Shown piece after piece: positions 1 to 8,444 of a stretch of 64,000 nt of DNA. The stretch comes from Paenibacillus sp. 453mf. Lineage in GTDB: Bacteria > Bacillota > Bacilli > Paenibacillales > Paenibacillaceae. Each line of letters opens with the position of its first letter. Positions within the stretch are counted from its first letter, which is position 1. The translations under genes were made by a program, and so were the position numbers. The notes beneath the pieces are model-generated. The model was not told where the DNA came from. It made no database searches and worked only from the letters and a program-made list of their open reading frames with translations. Location: the NCBI RefSeq assembly GCF_900116105.1, contig NZ_FPAC01000004.1, forward strand, positions 33,108-97,107, given 5' to 3'.

Positions 1-503
1 ATCTCCCCAAGTCTCTTCGCTGCTTCCATCATATACTGCAACAATTCCGGCAGATCACGCATATGATCTTCATTAATTTTGCGGTTGAAATAAACTTCAA
101 TAGTATTTGTCATCATCGATTCGAAGCCATACACATAGCTGATCTGTTGTACGGTCTTTTGCTCAGGCCACATCTCTGCCATCATCCGCTCCACCTCGCT
201 GCACAGGTCAGTATCCTTCATCTGCACAATATACCGCAGACACAGCACACAGCCAGGATTCTCACCGGACAGCTCCAGTATCTCAGCAGCCAGCTCCTGC
301 ATGGATGCCGTAAGCTCGATCTCGGCAGATACCCGCCTCTCTCCTGTCAGTTCAAACCGAAGCATGAACACACGCGACATCGTCGACATCTCCAGCCGAT
401 CGATTCGATTCGTAATCTGGATGGCGTTATCCAGGTTGTCCAGGTCGTACAGCTCATTCTCGAGCGCTACTTTTAAATTATCAAATATGGTGGGATCGAA
501 CAT
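1..503 (-). CDS. hypothetical protein, 3' end outside the window
   Basis: The reading frame is open from an ATG at 503 to the left edge, so the C-terminus is missing. The visible 167 residues are acidic and soluble, begin MFDPTIFDNLKVALENELYD, and show no signal peptide, membrane segment or motif I recognise. A purine-rich AAAGGG lies about a dozen bases before the ATG. It starts 15 bases after the stop of the membrane-anchored protein upstream, so the two are very probably co-transcribed. I do not recognise the family and propose no function. Confidence 0.75.
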   Translation of the reverse strand, partial: MFDPTIFDNLKVALENELYDLDNLDNAIQITNRIDRLEMSTMSRVFMLRFELTGERRVSAEIELTASMQELAAEILELSGENPGCVLCLRYIVQMKDTDLCSEVERMMAEMWPEQKTVQQISYVYGFESMMTNTIEVYFNRKINEDHMRDLPELLQYMMEAAKRLGE

Positions 504-518
504 ATCCTATATACCCTT

Positions 519-1595
519 TCATTGGCTAGTCAGCGTTATATATCTTAGATTCTCTTCAGCAAAATATAAATTAAACCTACGGTTATCCTCCATAGTATAA
601 ATCCACTTGTTACCCAGCATAAGATTAGGGCTGCCCAGCAAGCTGTGCACCTCCTTTTCACTCATCCCTATGCTGATGCCATCTGTGGATGAGACGTTGT
701 TCTTCGTAAACAGAATGGTCGATGGAGTAGATAGAATTCCAGCTTCTTCATGGATACGAACGGTCTTGATGCTGTCATCACCGACAGAATAGTAATAGTA
801 AGCTTCCTTATAATCGGCACTACTGCTGATATAACGGCTCCACTCCGTAAAATTTTTCTCTTGGATCTTGAACCGTTCCTGGTCATAGACAAGTGACCCA
901 TCTTCCTGCGGCGCAGGGGTATCCTCTGCACTTACATCCATCCCCCTCATTTCACCGAGCATACCGAGAAGTGTATTCGGTCTGCAGAATAAATGAAGAT
1001 AGCTCATCAGGTTGCGAGAAGCATAGAAATACTGACCATTCAGTTCTACTGTATTTGTATCGAGATTATATTTAATAGAATACATTTGATTATCGAGATT
1101 GAAGCGAATATACACGTCGGAAGCGAGAGCCGAAGCATCGATCTCCGTCTTCGCTGTCGATAGATTGAGACTTGTCAGCCCCTGTACAAGAGTACGATAA
1201 CTCTGCGGCGAAACCGTGTATCCTCTAACCCCGTTATCCAAGCTGACCATAATACTGATTCTCTTCACTGACATCTTGTCCAGCGGGAATTGATCTCCAA
1301 GAACACCTTCTGTCTTCTCAATAGGAAAGGGCAGATCTTCAGGAAAATATGGATTAACGGATTTAAGGTTGGCATCGCTGTTAGGATCACCAGCACCCCC
1401 CTCTTGCTTTTCCTGTTCTTCAACAGACTCTAATACCATACCTGAGCCTTCTTCGGTCTGCTCTACTGGCAGATTCTGTTCTTCAGCAGCCTTCTGCTGC
1501 TCCGAACTCCATATATTAATCAACATCATCATCAAGGCAATAATCAACATCAGGATGACGGAAATGAACCATATTTCTTTTTTCTCCAAACGCAT
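519..1595 (-). CDS. membrane-anchored protein of unknown function
   Basis: A 358-residue protein starting MRLEKKEIWFISV. I chose the ATG at 1595 because an AGAGAGGGG ribosome binding site lies about a dozen bases before it; the frame is open 20 codons further upstream but that extension is not hydrophobic and has no better site. Residues 9-30 form one transmembrane helix. A Glu/Gln-rich linker (about 31-70) follows, then a mixed alpha/beta extracytoplasmic region. The last 55 residues (GMSEKEVHSLLGSP onward) resemble the short repeats found in many secreted Bacillus and Paenibacillus proteins, but I cannot name the domain. It is followed closely by another unknown gene, suggesting a two-gene operon. 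Confidence 0.75.
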   Translation of the reverse strand: MRLEKKEIWFISVILMLIIALMMMLINIWSSEQQKAAEEQNLPVEQTEEGSGMVLESVEEQEKQEGGAGDPNSDANLKSVNPYFPEDLPFPIEKTEGVLGDQFPLDKMSVKRISIMVSLDNGVRGYTVSPQSYRTLVQGLTSLNLSTAKTEIDASALASDVYIRFNLDNQMYSIKYNLDTNTVELNGQYFYASRNLMSYLHLFCRPNTLLGMLGEMRGMDVSAEDTPAPQEDGSLVYDQERFKIQEKNFTEWSRYISSSADYKEAYYYYSVGDDSIKTVRIHEEAGILSTPSTILFTKNNVSSTDGISIGMSEKEVHSLLGSPNLMLGNKWIYTMEDNRRFNLYFAEENLRYITLTSQ

Positions 1596-1775
1596 CAACG
1601 TTTGAGCCCCTCTCTGTTGAATCTTCTGGATGCGCATAGATGCACATTTCTGCAAAATTAACTTTCATACAAATATAACAGATGAGTAGGCAAATGATTG
1701 TCGAAATTTGTTCTGTCCTCCTGCTTATTAACATTGTAATTTTTAACAAATTGGCTATGTATCCGAATATAATAC

Positions 1776-1810
1776 AATAAAAAACCTCCTTCGCCAAAGC
1801 GAAAGAGGTT
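1776..1810 (-). terminator. rho-independent terminator of the symporter gene
   Basis: AACCTC-C-TTCGC / GCGAA-A-GAGGTT forms an 11-pair stem around a CAAA loop (1783-1810). On the minus strand it is followed by TTTTTTATTG. It lies 40 bases after the stop of the sodium symporter gene. Confidence 0.85.
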
Positions 1811-1850
1811 ATGCGTAGTGTATTGCCTGAAGAATGTGTATGCTTAAGTA

Positions 1851-3203
1851 TTACAATTTAATAATTTGGGCCGAGTACAGGAATACGAACAACACCAGAA
1901 TAGGTGCGATATAACGAAGCATGAACAGCCATACACGGAACCATTTCTGTGTAAGCCCTGCTTCTTCGGCAACGTTCTTCCAGAAGTATCCTGCGAACAG
2001 GGTAACGACAAGTCCACTGAGTGGAAGGAACCAGTTGGAGGCTACAAAATCAACAAAATCGAACACCGGCATCCCGTTAATTTGGAGCTCTGGCATCAGT
2101 CCCATAGATACAGCTGAAGGTATGCTGAGCAGGAACACAAGACCAGACATGATCCATACCGCAGTGCTGCGGCGTAAGTTCCATTTCTCCATCACATAGG
2201 AAACGGGAACTTGAAGCAGGGATACTAAAGAGGTCAATGCCGCAATCCCTAGAAGGACAAAGAACAATCCCCCAAACAACCAGCCGAGCGGCATCGCCGA
2301 GAATGCAGCTGGCAGTGCAACAAAGACGAGGCCTGGTCCCGCATCGGGAGCAATATTAAAGGCAAATGTCGTTGGGAAAATGATCAGACCTGCAATAAGT
2401 GCATAGAGCATATCCCCTGCCCCGACAGCCATTGTTGCTGATCCGAGTGACTGCTTGCGGTTGACAAAAGTACCGTACGTAATCATCGTCCCCATCCCGA
2501 GTGACAGGGAGAAGAAGGCATGTCCAAGCGCCACAAGCGCTGATTCAGGTGTCAGCTTCGAGAAGTCCGGTGACAGGAAGAAGGATACCCCCTCCATACC
2601 GCCCGGCAGTGTAATGGAACGAATCATAAGGATAATGAGCAGAACCAGCATACCCGGAATAAGGATCTTGTTGAACTTCTCAATCCCGCCGGAGATTCCC
2701 TTGACTACTACGAAGCTGGTAATTACAGCAACGATCGCTCCCCATACGATCGGCATATAACCACCCGTGAAGGAACTAAATTGTCCACCAAAATCGGTGT
2801 CGTTAAACAGTTGTCCACTGAAGGATAGCACAGCATAGTGGAGCGTCCAGCCTGCCACGAGCGAATAGAATGTCATAATGACGAATGGAGCAATAACGGA
2901 TAACAGCCCGAATACACCCCAAATTTTTCCTCCCCCAGCTTTGACAAAGGAAGAGGATGCGCTGCCGCGTCCTGCACGTCCAATTGCAAGTTCAGCAAGC
3001 AATACAGGCAATCCTACAATGAGCAAGCAGGCAATAAAGAGCAGGAAGAAGGCTCCGCCGCCATACTGGCCAGTAATATAAGGGAACTTCCACATATTCC
3101 CAAGCCCTACTGCACTTCCGATTGCTGCTAAAATAAAGCCGGTTGAAGAAAATCGCTCCTTTGTACCTGGTGTATCCAACTGATTCGTCTGTTTTGGTAC
3201 CAT
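1851..3203 (-). CDS. sodium-dependent transporter, neurotransmitter:sodium symporter (SNF) family
   Basis: A 450-residue polytopic membrane protein of about 11-12 helices. The first helix carries the family signature AAIGSAVGLGNMWKFPY (about residues 26-42), where unwound glycines and backbone carbonyls bind sodium and substrate in LeuT. Bacterial members import amino acids or similar small amines with Na+; the substrate here cannot be read from sequence. The length is normal for bacterial NSS proteins. The ATG at 3203 has a GGGAGG site six bases upstream. It is a single-gene unit with its own terminator at 1776-1810. Confidence 0.93.
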   Translation of the reverse strand: MVPKQTNQLDTPGTKERFSSTGFILAAIGSAVGLGNMWKFPYITGQYGGGAFFLLFIACLLIVGLPVLLAELAIGRAGRGSASSSFVKAGGGKIWGVFGLLSVIAPFVIMTFYSLVAGWTLHYAVLSFSGQLFNDTDFGGQFSSFTGGYMPIVWGAIVAVITSFVVVKGISGGIEKFNKILIPGMLVLLIILMIRSITLPGGMEGVSFFLSPDFSKLTPESALVALGHAFFSLSLGMGTMITYGTFVNRKQSLGSATMAVGAGDMLYALIAGLIIFPTTFAFNIAPDAGPGLVFVALPAAFSAMPLGWLFGGLFFVLLGIAALTSLVSLLQVPVSYVMEKWNLRRSTAVWIMSGLVFLLSIPSAVSMGLMPELQINGMPVFDFVDFVASNWFLPLSGLVVTLFAGYFWKNVAEEAGLTQKWFRVWLFMLRYIAPILVLFVFLYSAQIIKL

Positions 3204-3393
3204 GATGACCTCCCTCTCTCTTGAGAAAGCCTTACTATATTAAGACTCTTTTTTCTAATTTTTTGATATTATACAAGATAGATGAACATCCGTATACATA
3301 AAAATATTAGGAAAATCAACTTATAAGCCTACAGACCTATTTATAGATCTGATCTATTTCACAAATAATCCTTAAAAGTAATAAATTATTAAC

Positions 3394-3415
3394 AAAAAGA
3401 CGGCATAAGCCGCCT
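3394..3415 (-). terminator. terminator of the dgk-dck operon
   Basis: Read on the minus strand, AGGCGGC-TTAT-GCCGTCT pairs fully if one G-U wobble is allowed and runs into TTTTT. The wobble makes the stem better on this strand than on the plus strand, which fits the orientation of dck. Confidence 0.8.
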
Positions 3416-3480
3416 TCTTTTTATTATATATTTAGTAGTGCGCAAGTTCGCTTACCTATATTCAAAGTATCGTGAATAAC

Positions 3481-4137
3481 CTATTGCTGCTTGCTTCTGG
3501 AGATTAGGATCTTTTGCTCCACTTCTTTCAGAATACTGTCCAAGGAAGCCGGATCATGCACATCGTATTCGTCAATGTTCAGCTTAAGTACCGGACAAGC
3601 GGTAAAGCCGTCAATCCATTTGGCATAGCGCTCATGCATCTCTTCCCAATACGCAGGATCGGTCTGAATTTCCATCTCCCGACCACGCTCTTTAATTCGA
3701 CTTAATATGGACGGTAGACTACCCTCCAGATAGATGAGAATGTCCGGATGAGGAAAATACGGTGTCATTACCATTGCCTCAAACAGACTAGAATACGTCT
3801 CAAAGTCCGTCTCGCTCATTGTGCCTTTATCTGCATGCATCTGGGCAAATATTCCTGTGTCCTCATAGATGGAACGGTCTTGAACATACCCGCCCCCTGC
3901 TTCGAATATACTTTTCTGCTCTTTGAAACGTTCAGCCAGAAAATATATTTGCAGATGGAAGCTCCATCTCTCAAAATCATGATAGAACTTCTCCAGGTAA
4001 GGATTATGGTCAACCTTCTCTAAAGATGTCTTGAATCCGAGCCGCTCTGCAAGCGCAGCTGTAAGTGTGGATTTGCCTACACCTACTGTACCTGCAACCG
4101 TGATCAAGGCGTTACCCGGAATTTGTATTTCACTCAT
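3481..4137 (-). CDS. dck: deoxyadenosine/deoxycytidine kinase
   Basis: A 218-residue deoxynucleoside kinase of the dNK/TK2-like family that phosphorylates deoxyadenosine and deoxycytidine for nucleotide salvage. The P-loop is at residues 16-24 (GTVGVGKST). The DRS motif at 87-89 holds the arginine that contacts substrate and catalytic base region. Long stretches (for example VDHNPYLEKFYHDFERWSFH) match what I know of B. subtilis Dck. The gene starts inside the end of dgk through an ATGA overlap, so translation is probably coupled. Gene order dgk-dck here is the reverse of the kinases' order in B. subtilis as I recall it. Confidence 0.95.
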   Translation of the reverse strand: MSEIQIPGNALITVAGTVGVGKSTLTAALAERLGFKTSLEKVDHNPYLEKFYHDFERWSFHLQIYFLAERFKEQKSIFEAGGGYVQDRSIYEDTGIFAQMHADKGTMSETDFETYSSLFEAMVMTPYFPHPDILIYLEGSLPSILSRIKERGREMEIQTDPAYWEEMHERYAKWIDGFTACPVLKLNIDEYDVHDPASLDSILKEVEQKILISRSKQQ

Positions 4138-4757
4138 TGAATATACTCCTTTACTTCGGACACAATCAGGTCAAATTGCTCGCGATGCGTTACAAAATCA
4201 ATCTGATTCCCGTCAATCGTAATAATTTTGGTATCAGGCTCACTCTCAGCAAGAGATGCCATCGCATGATCATAGTCGATGATAAGCTGCTCTAAATAGG
4301 CGGTATCCATATTTTGCTCAAATGAACGGCCCCGCATTTTGATACGCTTCAAGAGTGTCTGAAGATCAGCCCTAATATATATAATCAAATCCGGTTTCGG
4401 AAGATCGCCTGTAAGAATGTGATAAATTTGACGATACTTTTCCCATTTCACGCCGGAGAGCGTACGCTTGGCAAAGATCAGATTTTTGTAGATGTGGTAG
4501 TCGGAAATGACCTGCTGACCATGCTGGATATATTTCGTTGTCGTATCTTCCAGCTGTTTATAACGATTGCATAAGAAAAACATCTCCAGCTGAAAGCTCC
4601 ACTCCTCAATATTGTCATAGAACTTGCCGAGAAACGGATTCTCCTCCACGATCTCTTTCAGCAGCGGAATATTCAGCTCCTGCGACAGCATCGTGGAAAG
4701 CGTCGTTTTACCAGCCCCGATCGGGCCCTCAACAGCGATAAAGGAACCTGTGCTCAT
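4134..4757 (-). CDS. dgk: deoxyguanosine kinase
   Basis: A 207-residue kinase of the same fold as its neighbour, phosphorylating deoxyguanosine. The P-loop is GPIGAGKT at residues 11-18. The segments KFYDN.EEWSFQLEMFFLC and DYHIYKN match B. subtilis Dgk, and the DYH in place of the DRS/ERS found in Dck-like enzymes is characteristic of the dGK branch. I place the start at the ATG at 4757 because AGGAGG lies six bases upstream; the frame is open eight codons further but without a site. It overlaps dck by four bases. Confidence 0.95.
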   Translation of the reverse strand: MSTGSFIAVEGPIGAGKTTLSTMLSQELNIPLLKEIVEENPFLGKFYDNIEEWSFQLEMFFLCNRYKQLEDTTTKYIQHGQQVISDYHIYKNLIFAKRTLSGVKWEKYRQIYHILTGDLPKPDLIIYIRADLQTLLKRIKMRGRSFEQNMDTAYLEQLIIDYDHAMASLAESEPDTKIITIDGNQIDFVTHREQFDLIVSEVKEYIQ

Positions 4758-4786
4758 GTGAATCCTCCTGTAATCTATCATGCCAT

Positions 4787-4851
4787 CGTTCTAATTCATC
4801 CACTCTTACGAGATGGACCAAATTAGAACGGGTGATCGAACTCGTTCGATC
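4787..4851 (-). promoter_or_regulatory. two inverted repeats in the dgk leader
   Basis: CGTTCTAATT (4787-4796) is repeated inverted at 4821-4830. Beside it GATCGAAC-TC-GTTCGATC is a perfect 18-base palindrome at 4834-4851. Both lie 30-95 bases before the dgk start codon. A TACAAT that could be a -10 box lies just upstream on the minus strand (about 4872-4877), so the repeats would fall in the 5' untranslated region or at an operator. No known riboswitch or T-box was recognised. Confidence 0.45.
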
Positions 4852-5181
4852 TAGTTCATAGACAGTTTATTGTATCACAAGTTGAGGCCGGTGTGAGAGC
4901 ACTAAAATCAGGAACTATTTGCACAACAAAAATATCTCTCTTGTGTCATGAAATTTATGAACCAAAGAGAGATATGATCGTCTAAACTGCAAGTTTATTC
5001 AGCTTGCTCTTACCCTCATAGCGACTGCTCCACTCAAGAGCTGTTTCTGATAGATGATGGATGCTTAGAAGATAGTGCTTACTCCTGCATTGCCTGTCAG
5101 CTTAAAGAAAAAGCAACTGGTCTTTTGAGCGGCTGCTTACTCGTTCTTATTGAATTAACGTTTCCCGTTAAAGAAAAAATG
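4852..5181. other. non-coding spacer with one long hairpin
   Basis: No supported gene was found. The only clear structure is an 11-base inverted repeat, ATATCTCTCTT at 4932-4942 and AAGAGAGATAT at 4965-4975, with a smaller TCAT/ATGA hairpin in its loop. On the minus strand it is followed by TTTTTGTT, so it could be an extra terminator ahead of the dgk promoter. Confidence 0.5.
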
Positions 5182-5214
5182 AAAAAGGAGAGCTGCCGAC
5201 CGGCAAACTGCTCC
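5182..5214 (-). terminator. probable terminator of the HAD hydrolase unit
   Basis: GGAG-AG..TGCCG / CGGCA..CT-CTCC forms an imperfect GC-rich hairpin at 5187-5214. On the minus strand it is followed by TTTTTCATTTTTTC. Confidence 0.7.
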
Positions 5215-5259
5215 CTTCTGTTTCAGGAGTAGAAGGAGGTTACTATACGTTTTTCGACT

Positions 5260-5505
5260 TCATTTACAAGCGTTGATTTCCTGAGCCTGAAAGCCCTGTG
5301 AACCATACCCTCCACCTTCTGTTCCCACGAGTTCCTCGAACGACAACTTTGCCACCGAGGAGTGGAAAAGCAGCCAGCTGTTCTGACTGTCCTTCTCCAC
5401 GTGCTCACCCATGTGCTCGATAGCGAAATCTAACTGAGCTGAAGCGCTTGGCATCGCCTTTAGTATCTCGGCGAAGATAAACATGCCGTAGTACAAAGCA
5501 GCCAA
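5260..5505 (-). CDS. short reading frame, possible gene remnant
   Basis: An 81-residue frame opened by a TTG at 5505 with no convincing ribosome binding site; the codon two positions upstream is a stop. An ATG eight codons in is an alternative start. The acidic central part (AQLDFAIEHMGEHVEKD) and hydrophobic start look like real protein, but no family is recognised. It lies between the HAD hydrolase and a terminator, so it would be the last gene of that unit. It could equally be the tail of a longer gene that lost its front. Confidence 0.3.
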   Translation of the reverse strand: MAALYYGMFIFAEILKAMPSASAQLDFAIEHMGEHVEKDSQNSWLLFHSSVAKLSFEELVGTEGGGYGSQGFQAQEINACK

Positions 5506-5592
5506 GCTCTACGTTCCACGGGCATAACGTGAGTCCGCGCTGTCTGCACTGTTCTTCACAAAGTGAGTACGGGAACGCTGGCGAATGCTCTT

Positions 5593-6234
5593 TCAGGTTA
5601 CATTCAAAATAATGTTCTTTAGTTCAATCAGAGTCTTGATTCGATTGCTGGCCTGTGAGAAGTCATGTGTTTTTGTGAAGTCGTTATGGACAATCGCACA
5701 GTCGATACCAGCCGCCACGGCTGAGTTCAACCCTCTGTTTGAATCCTCTACAACCAGGGTCTCTTCTTCGGTAGCTCCGAATCGCTTTAGGCCGGTCAAG
5801 TATGGTTCCGGGTGCGGCTTGGTGCGCTCGTAGTCTTCGCGAACAAGGACGAATTCCATGAATGGTGTAATCTGGCGATTTTCATGAATAAGTTGAAAAT
5901 CCGCACGTTTTGCAGTCGTCACGATGGCCATGCGGACGTACTTTGACAGTTCGGCTAGAGTTTCAACTACGCCTTCAATCTCTATGGCTTCTGTTCTTAG
6001 ATATTCCTGATAATAGGCGTTGCGGATTTCACGTTGCTTGCTGATAGTCTGTTCATCAATACCTGCGGCCCTAGCTTGGGACCAAGTGCCCAATGACTGT
6101 GTCATGTCCCGGAGGTATTGATCTTTATCCAAGGTAAATCCAATGTCAGCCAGAGCGCGTTCTCCCGCTTTGAAATACCAGAATTCAGTATCAACTAGAA
6201 CACCATCATGATCGAAGAGTATGTACTTTTTCAT
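5593..6234 (-). CDS. HAD-superfamily hydrolase, phosphoglucomutase/phosphatase-like
   Basis: A 213-residue HAD hydrolase. Motif I is DHDGVLVDT at about residues 8-16, with the nucleophile and acid aspartates. Motif II is the Thr in IVTTAK, motif III the Lys in RTKPHPEPY, and motif IV VVEDSNRGLNSA. The helical cap between motifs I and II marks subfamily IA (beta-phosphoglucomutase-like); the substrate is not predictable. The ATG at 6234 has AAGGAG nine bases upstream, so I prefer it to the longer frame from 6264. It follows a phosphatase remnant by 57 bases and would share its transcript. Confidence 0.87.
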   Translation of the reverse strand: MKKYILFDHDGVLVDTEFWYFKAGERALADIGFTLDKDQYLRDMTQSLGTWSQARAAGIDEQTISKQREIRNAYYQEYLRTEAIEIEGVVETLAELSKYVRMAIVTTAKRADFQLIHENRQITPFMEFVLVREDYERTKPHPEPYLTGLKRFGATEEETLVVEDSNRGLNSAVAAGIDCAIVHNDFTKTHDFSQASNRIKTLIELKNIILNVT

Positions 6235-6291
6235 TGTTTCGTTCTCCTTCGTCAGCTGCGGCAACCATGCGTGCTAATTCGCGCCGTTGGA

Positions 6292-6714
6292 TCACCCATA
6301 AGTAAACGGGCCTCTGATGTTAGCGTTGTCGGTGATAGCTCTCTCCAAACTGACTCCACAGCAGACATGCGCGAAGATGGCGGGACTCAGACGCCATCCC
6401 ACCGTGATGATCGTGTGCTCCTTATGTTCCTTCAACTTCTCATCCAGGAACTCGCGAACTCTTTGCGCGAAGTCTCTGAAGGACTCACCTTGGGGAAAGG
6501 GTTTGTCGATGAAGGCAAGGTAATCTCTTTCGCCTATATCCCCCCAGTTCATACCAGTGTACTGTGGACCGTTGTCGATCTGACGAAGGCGCTCGTCGAT
6601 GATGATTGGAATAGACGTGTTGCTGAATAGGATCTCGCACGTTTCTTTCTGACGTCGTATCGAAGACGTATATGCAGTCGCGGAAGCCCCACTCTTCGCG
6701 ATTAGGTCGCTCAC
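6292..6714 (-). pseudogene. degenerate histidine phosphatase (phosphoglycerate mutase-like) fragment
   Basis: The 140 residues resemble the middle and end of histidine phosphatases: YTSSIRRQKETCEIL matches the usual (Y/F)xSxLxRxxxTAEIL segment, and ITVGWRLSPAIFAHV lies where the second catalytic His motif belongs. The N-terminal RHG motif with the phospho-accepting His is absent, and the second motif has no His either. The only start is a GTG at 6714 without a ribosome binding site. The frame stays open upstream to about 6850 but offers no start codon there. The likeliest reading is a gene that lost its 5' end and its activity. Confidence 0.6.
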
Positions 6715-6881
6715 CAGAGAAACGAGTTCCCGGGTGGTCCGAGTCCTAAAGGGGGATTGAAGTGTAGGATCTTCTGGGTCATCCGGGGTTCCGAGGATAA
6801 TCCCCCTAATTCGAGAATCTTCTTTTCTTATGGAAGCAGCGGATCCAGATCACATGAAAAGCTAACGCACTAAAAATGTTA

Positions 6882-7613
6882 TTAAACGGATAACATCAGT
6901 TCAAGGCTGGCCTTAACTTCAGATGCTATTAGATCAATAATCGGCTCTAAGTCTCTATTATCTGCTTGCTCCAAGGCGATATAGTAATCTTCGCGCTTTT
7001 CATTACGAATGATAGCAGGCGGATACCCGTTTTTTAGGAGTATAAAATTCATAGCAAGCCGGCTGACTCTACCGTTACCATCGGTAAATGGATGGATAGC
7101 AGCGAGTTTATGGTGCAGTACTGCTGCTAGTTTGACAGGATGCATATGTAAATTTCCATTGTACCATTCAATGAGACGTTCCATTTCATACGGAACTTGT
7201 ACTGCAGGAGTATACTGATGAATATTTCCGGACATAGTGAGCACGTGATTATCCATCTTCTTGTAGTCTCCAGGAGAGAAGTCGATATCCCTTACTCCCT
7301 GAAAAAGAATGGCATGAAAGTCTTTAATAATGCGTTCGGTTAAATCTCTCTGTTTAATGGCCTCATTGAGGTAATCTATAGCTTCTGCATGGTTTATTAT
7401 TTCTAGATGTTCTCTTAATGATTTTCCTTTTACCGTCAGTCCTTCTCTTAAGAAGAAGGCCGTTTCACGGTAAGTAAATGTATTGCCTTCAATTGCATTC
7501 GTATGATAAGTCCACTCTTCACGGAATTTTTGAGCAATGGTATTCATAAGCTTTGGATCGATCGGGCGTTTCTTATCGACCTCTATTCGAAGAGCATCAA
7601 TTTGATTAAACAT
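6882..7613 (-). CDS. Fic domain protein (probable AMP transferase)
   Basis: A 243-residue Fic/DOC protein. The core motif HPFTDGNGR is at residues 174-182, matching HPFx(D/E)GN(G/K)R, with His174 as the catalytic base. The N-terminus carries TNAIEGN at 38-44, which fits the inhibitory helix motif (S/T)xxxE(G/N); Glu42 would block ATP binding in the active site. With the inhibitory helix N-terminal on the same chain it belongs to class II. Such proteins usually attach AMP to a target protein; the target is unknown. GGAAGG lies about 12 bases before the ATG. It stands alone between two eroded genes. Confidence 0.92.
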   Translation of the reverse strand: MFNQIDALRIEVDKKRPIDPKLMNTIAQKFREEWTYHTNAIEGNTFTYRETAFFLREGLTVKGKSLREHLEIINHAEAIDYLNEAIKQRDLTERIIKDFHAILFQGVRDIDFSPGDYKKMDNHVLTMSGNIHQYTPAVQVPYEMERLIEWYNGNLHMHPVKLAAVLHHKLAAIHPFTDGNGRVSRLAMNFILLKNGYPPAIIRNEKREDYYIALEQADNRDLEPIIDLIASEVKASLELMLSV

Positions 7614-7760
7614 TATCCATTTTCCTTCCTACTTCTTCTTACTAGCATTATATCAAAAGTAACTCTTATCAATACTTGGGATGTCCTCTTTTCTAAATAA
7701 ATAATTATGAACTCAGAAGTACAAGTTTAGTTACAGTTTATTTACTTAAACATAAACATA

Positions 7761-7788
7761 GAGCAGACCGGTTTAACTCGGTCTGCTC
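7761..7788 (-). terminator. perfect 10-pair hairpin
   Basis: GAGCAGACCG / CGGTCTGCTC around an 8-base loop. No long T-run follows on either strand (CTATGTTT on the minus strand), so termination is likely but not certain. It sits 13 bases after the end of the frameshifted gene. Confidence 0.55.
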
Positions 7789-7800
7789 TATTCAAAATGA

Positions 7801-8053
7801 TTAGGATTCTTCTTCTATAAGGTTCTTTTCGTTCTCGAATAGTTTATACAAGGCATTTATATCGGAATCGCCTTCTAGTAACTTAAAATTCAAGACATTT
7901 ATCATATGGGCTGGATCGAACAGTTCCCATTTTGAGCTGTATGCGAGATGGTATCTCACTTATATACCATTCGAAGTGCTGCTGCGCTTCTTTTTTCTTC
8001 ATTTCTTCAAAAGACTTTATTTCAAATGGAGGGTGCATTAAAGGATATTCCAC
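7801..8053 (-). pseudogene. small gene split by a frameshift
   Basis: A GTG at 8053 is preceded by AGGAGG six bases upstream, a very good start. The frame encodes a charged protein (EYPLMHPPFEIKSFEEMKKK then AQQHFEWYISEIPSRIQL) and stops after about 55 codons near 7886. In a neighbouring frame a second, equally protein-like segment (KWELFDPAHMINVLNF...KLFENEKNLIEEES) runs from about residue 41 to a stop at 7801, immediately before a hairpin. Joined by one frameshift near 7935 they give about 85 residues. The N-terminal FEWYISEIPSRI segment recalls a small protein family of Bacilli that I cannot name. Confidence 0.5.
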
Positions 8054-8295
8054 TCTGTGCCTCCTTCATAGTAATAATGGAATCTTGTACTTATATTCTA
8101 TTTGTCTTAGGTATGCCATTAACGAAGCAGTACCTTGTCCTTGCACTTCGGAAGAAGTGCCAGACTACGCCACTTACACGACCTTTTTGTAGCAGCCAGC
8201 TATCCTTATTAATTTGTTTTTTTACAAAGCTTTCGGTATAAGCGAAATGCTGTCTACCTCTGTTTCTCAGTACTTCTTTACTATAAAATACATTT

Positions 8296-8333
8296 CGTTA
8301 ACGGGCTGTTAAACACAAGTTAAATATGTGTTT
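8296..8333. promoter_or_regulatory. candidate operator, copy 1 of the phn-locus repeat
   Basis: AAACACA-N9-TGTGTTT (8311-8333) with a GTTAAC 8 bases to its left. The 38-base block is identical at 31 positions to the block at 11670-11707 in front of the phosphonate genes. On the minus strand it overlaps TTAACA and a TATTTT 16 bases on, a possible promoter facing the frameshifted gene at 8053. Confidence 0.5.
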
Positions 8334-8374
8334 TTATTCTACTCTTCATTGTTTTATTGTGTATTATGGGTAAC

Positions 8375-8413
8375 AAAAAACCATGACATGCATATTTTTC
8401 ACACATCATGGTT
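8375..8413 (-). terminator. terminator of the DeoR-phn operon
   Basis: AACCATGA / TCATGGTT (8379-8386, 8406-8413) followed on the minus strand by TTTTTTG. It is 32 bases after the stop of the regulator gene. Confidence 0.75.
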
Positions 8414-8444
8414 ATATGAAATGCAAAGCTATGATTAGAACATT

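Noticed and set aside
4787..4851. T-box or purine riboswitch before dgk-dck
   Set aside because: No T-box sequence, specifier stem or purine-riboswitch core could be found; only simple inverted repeats are present.
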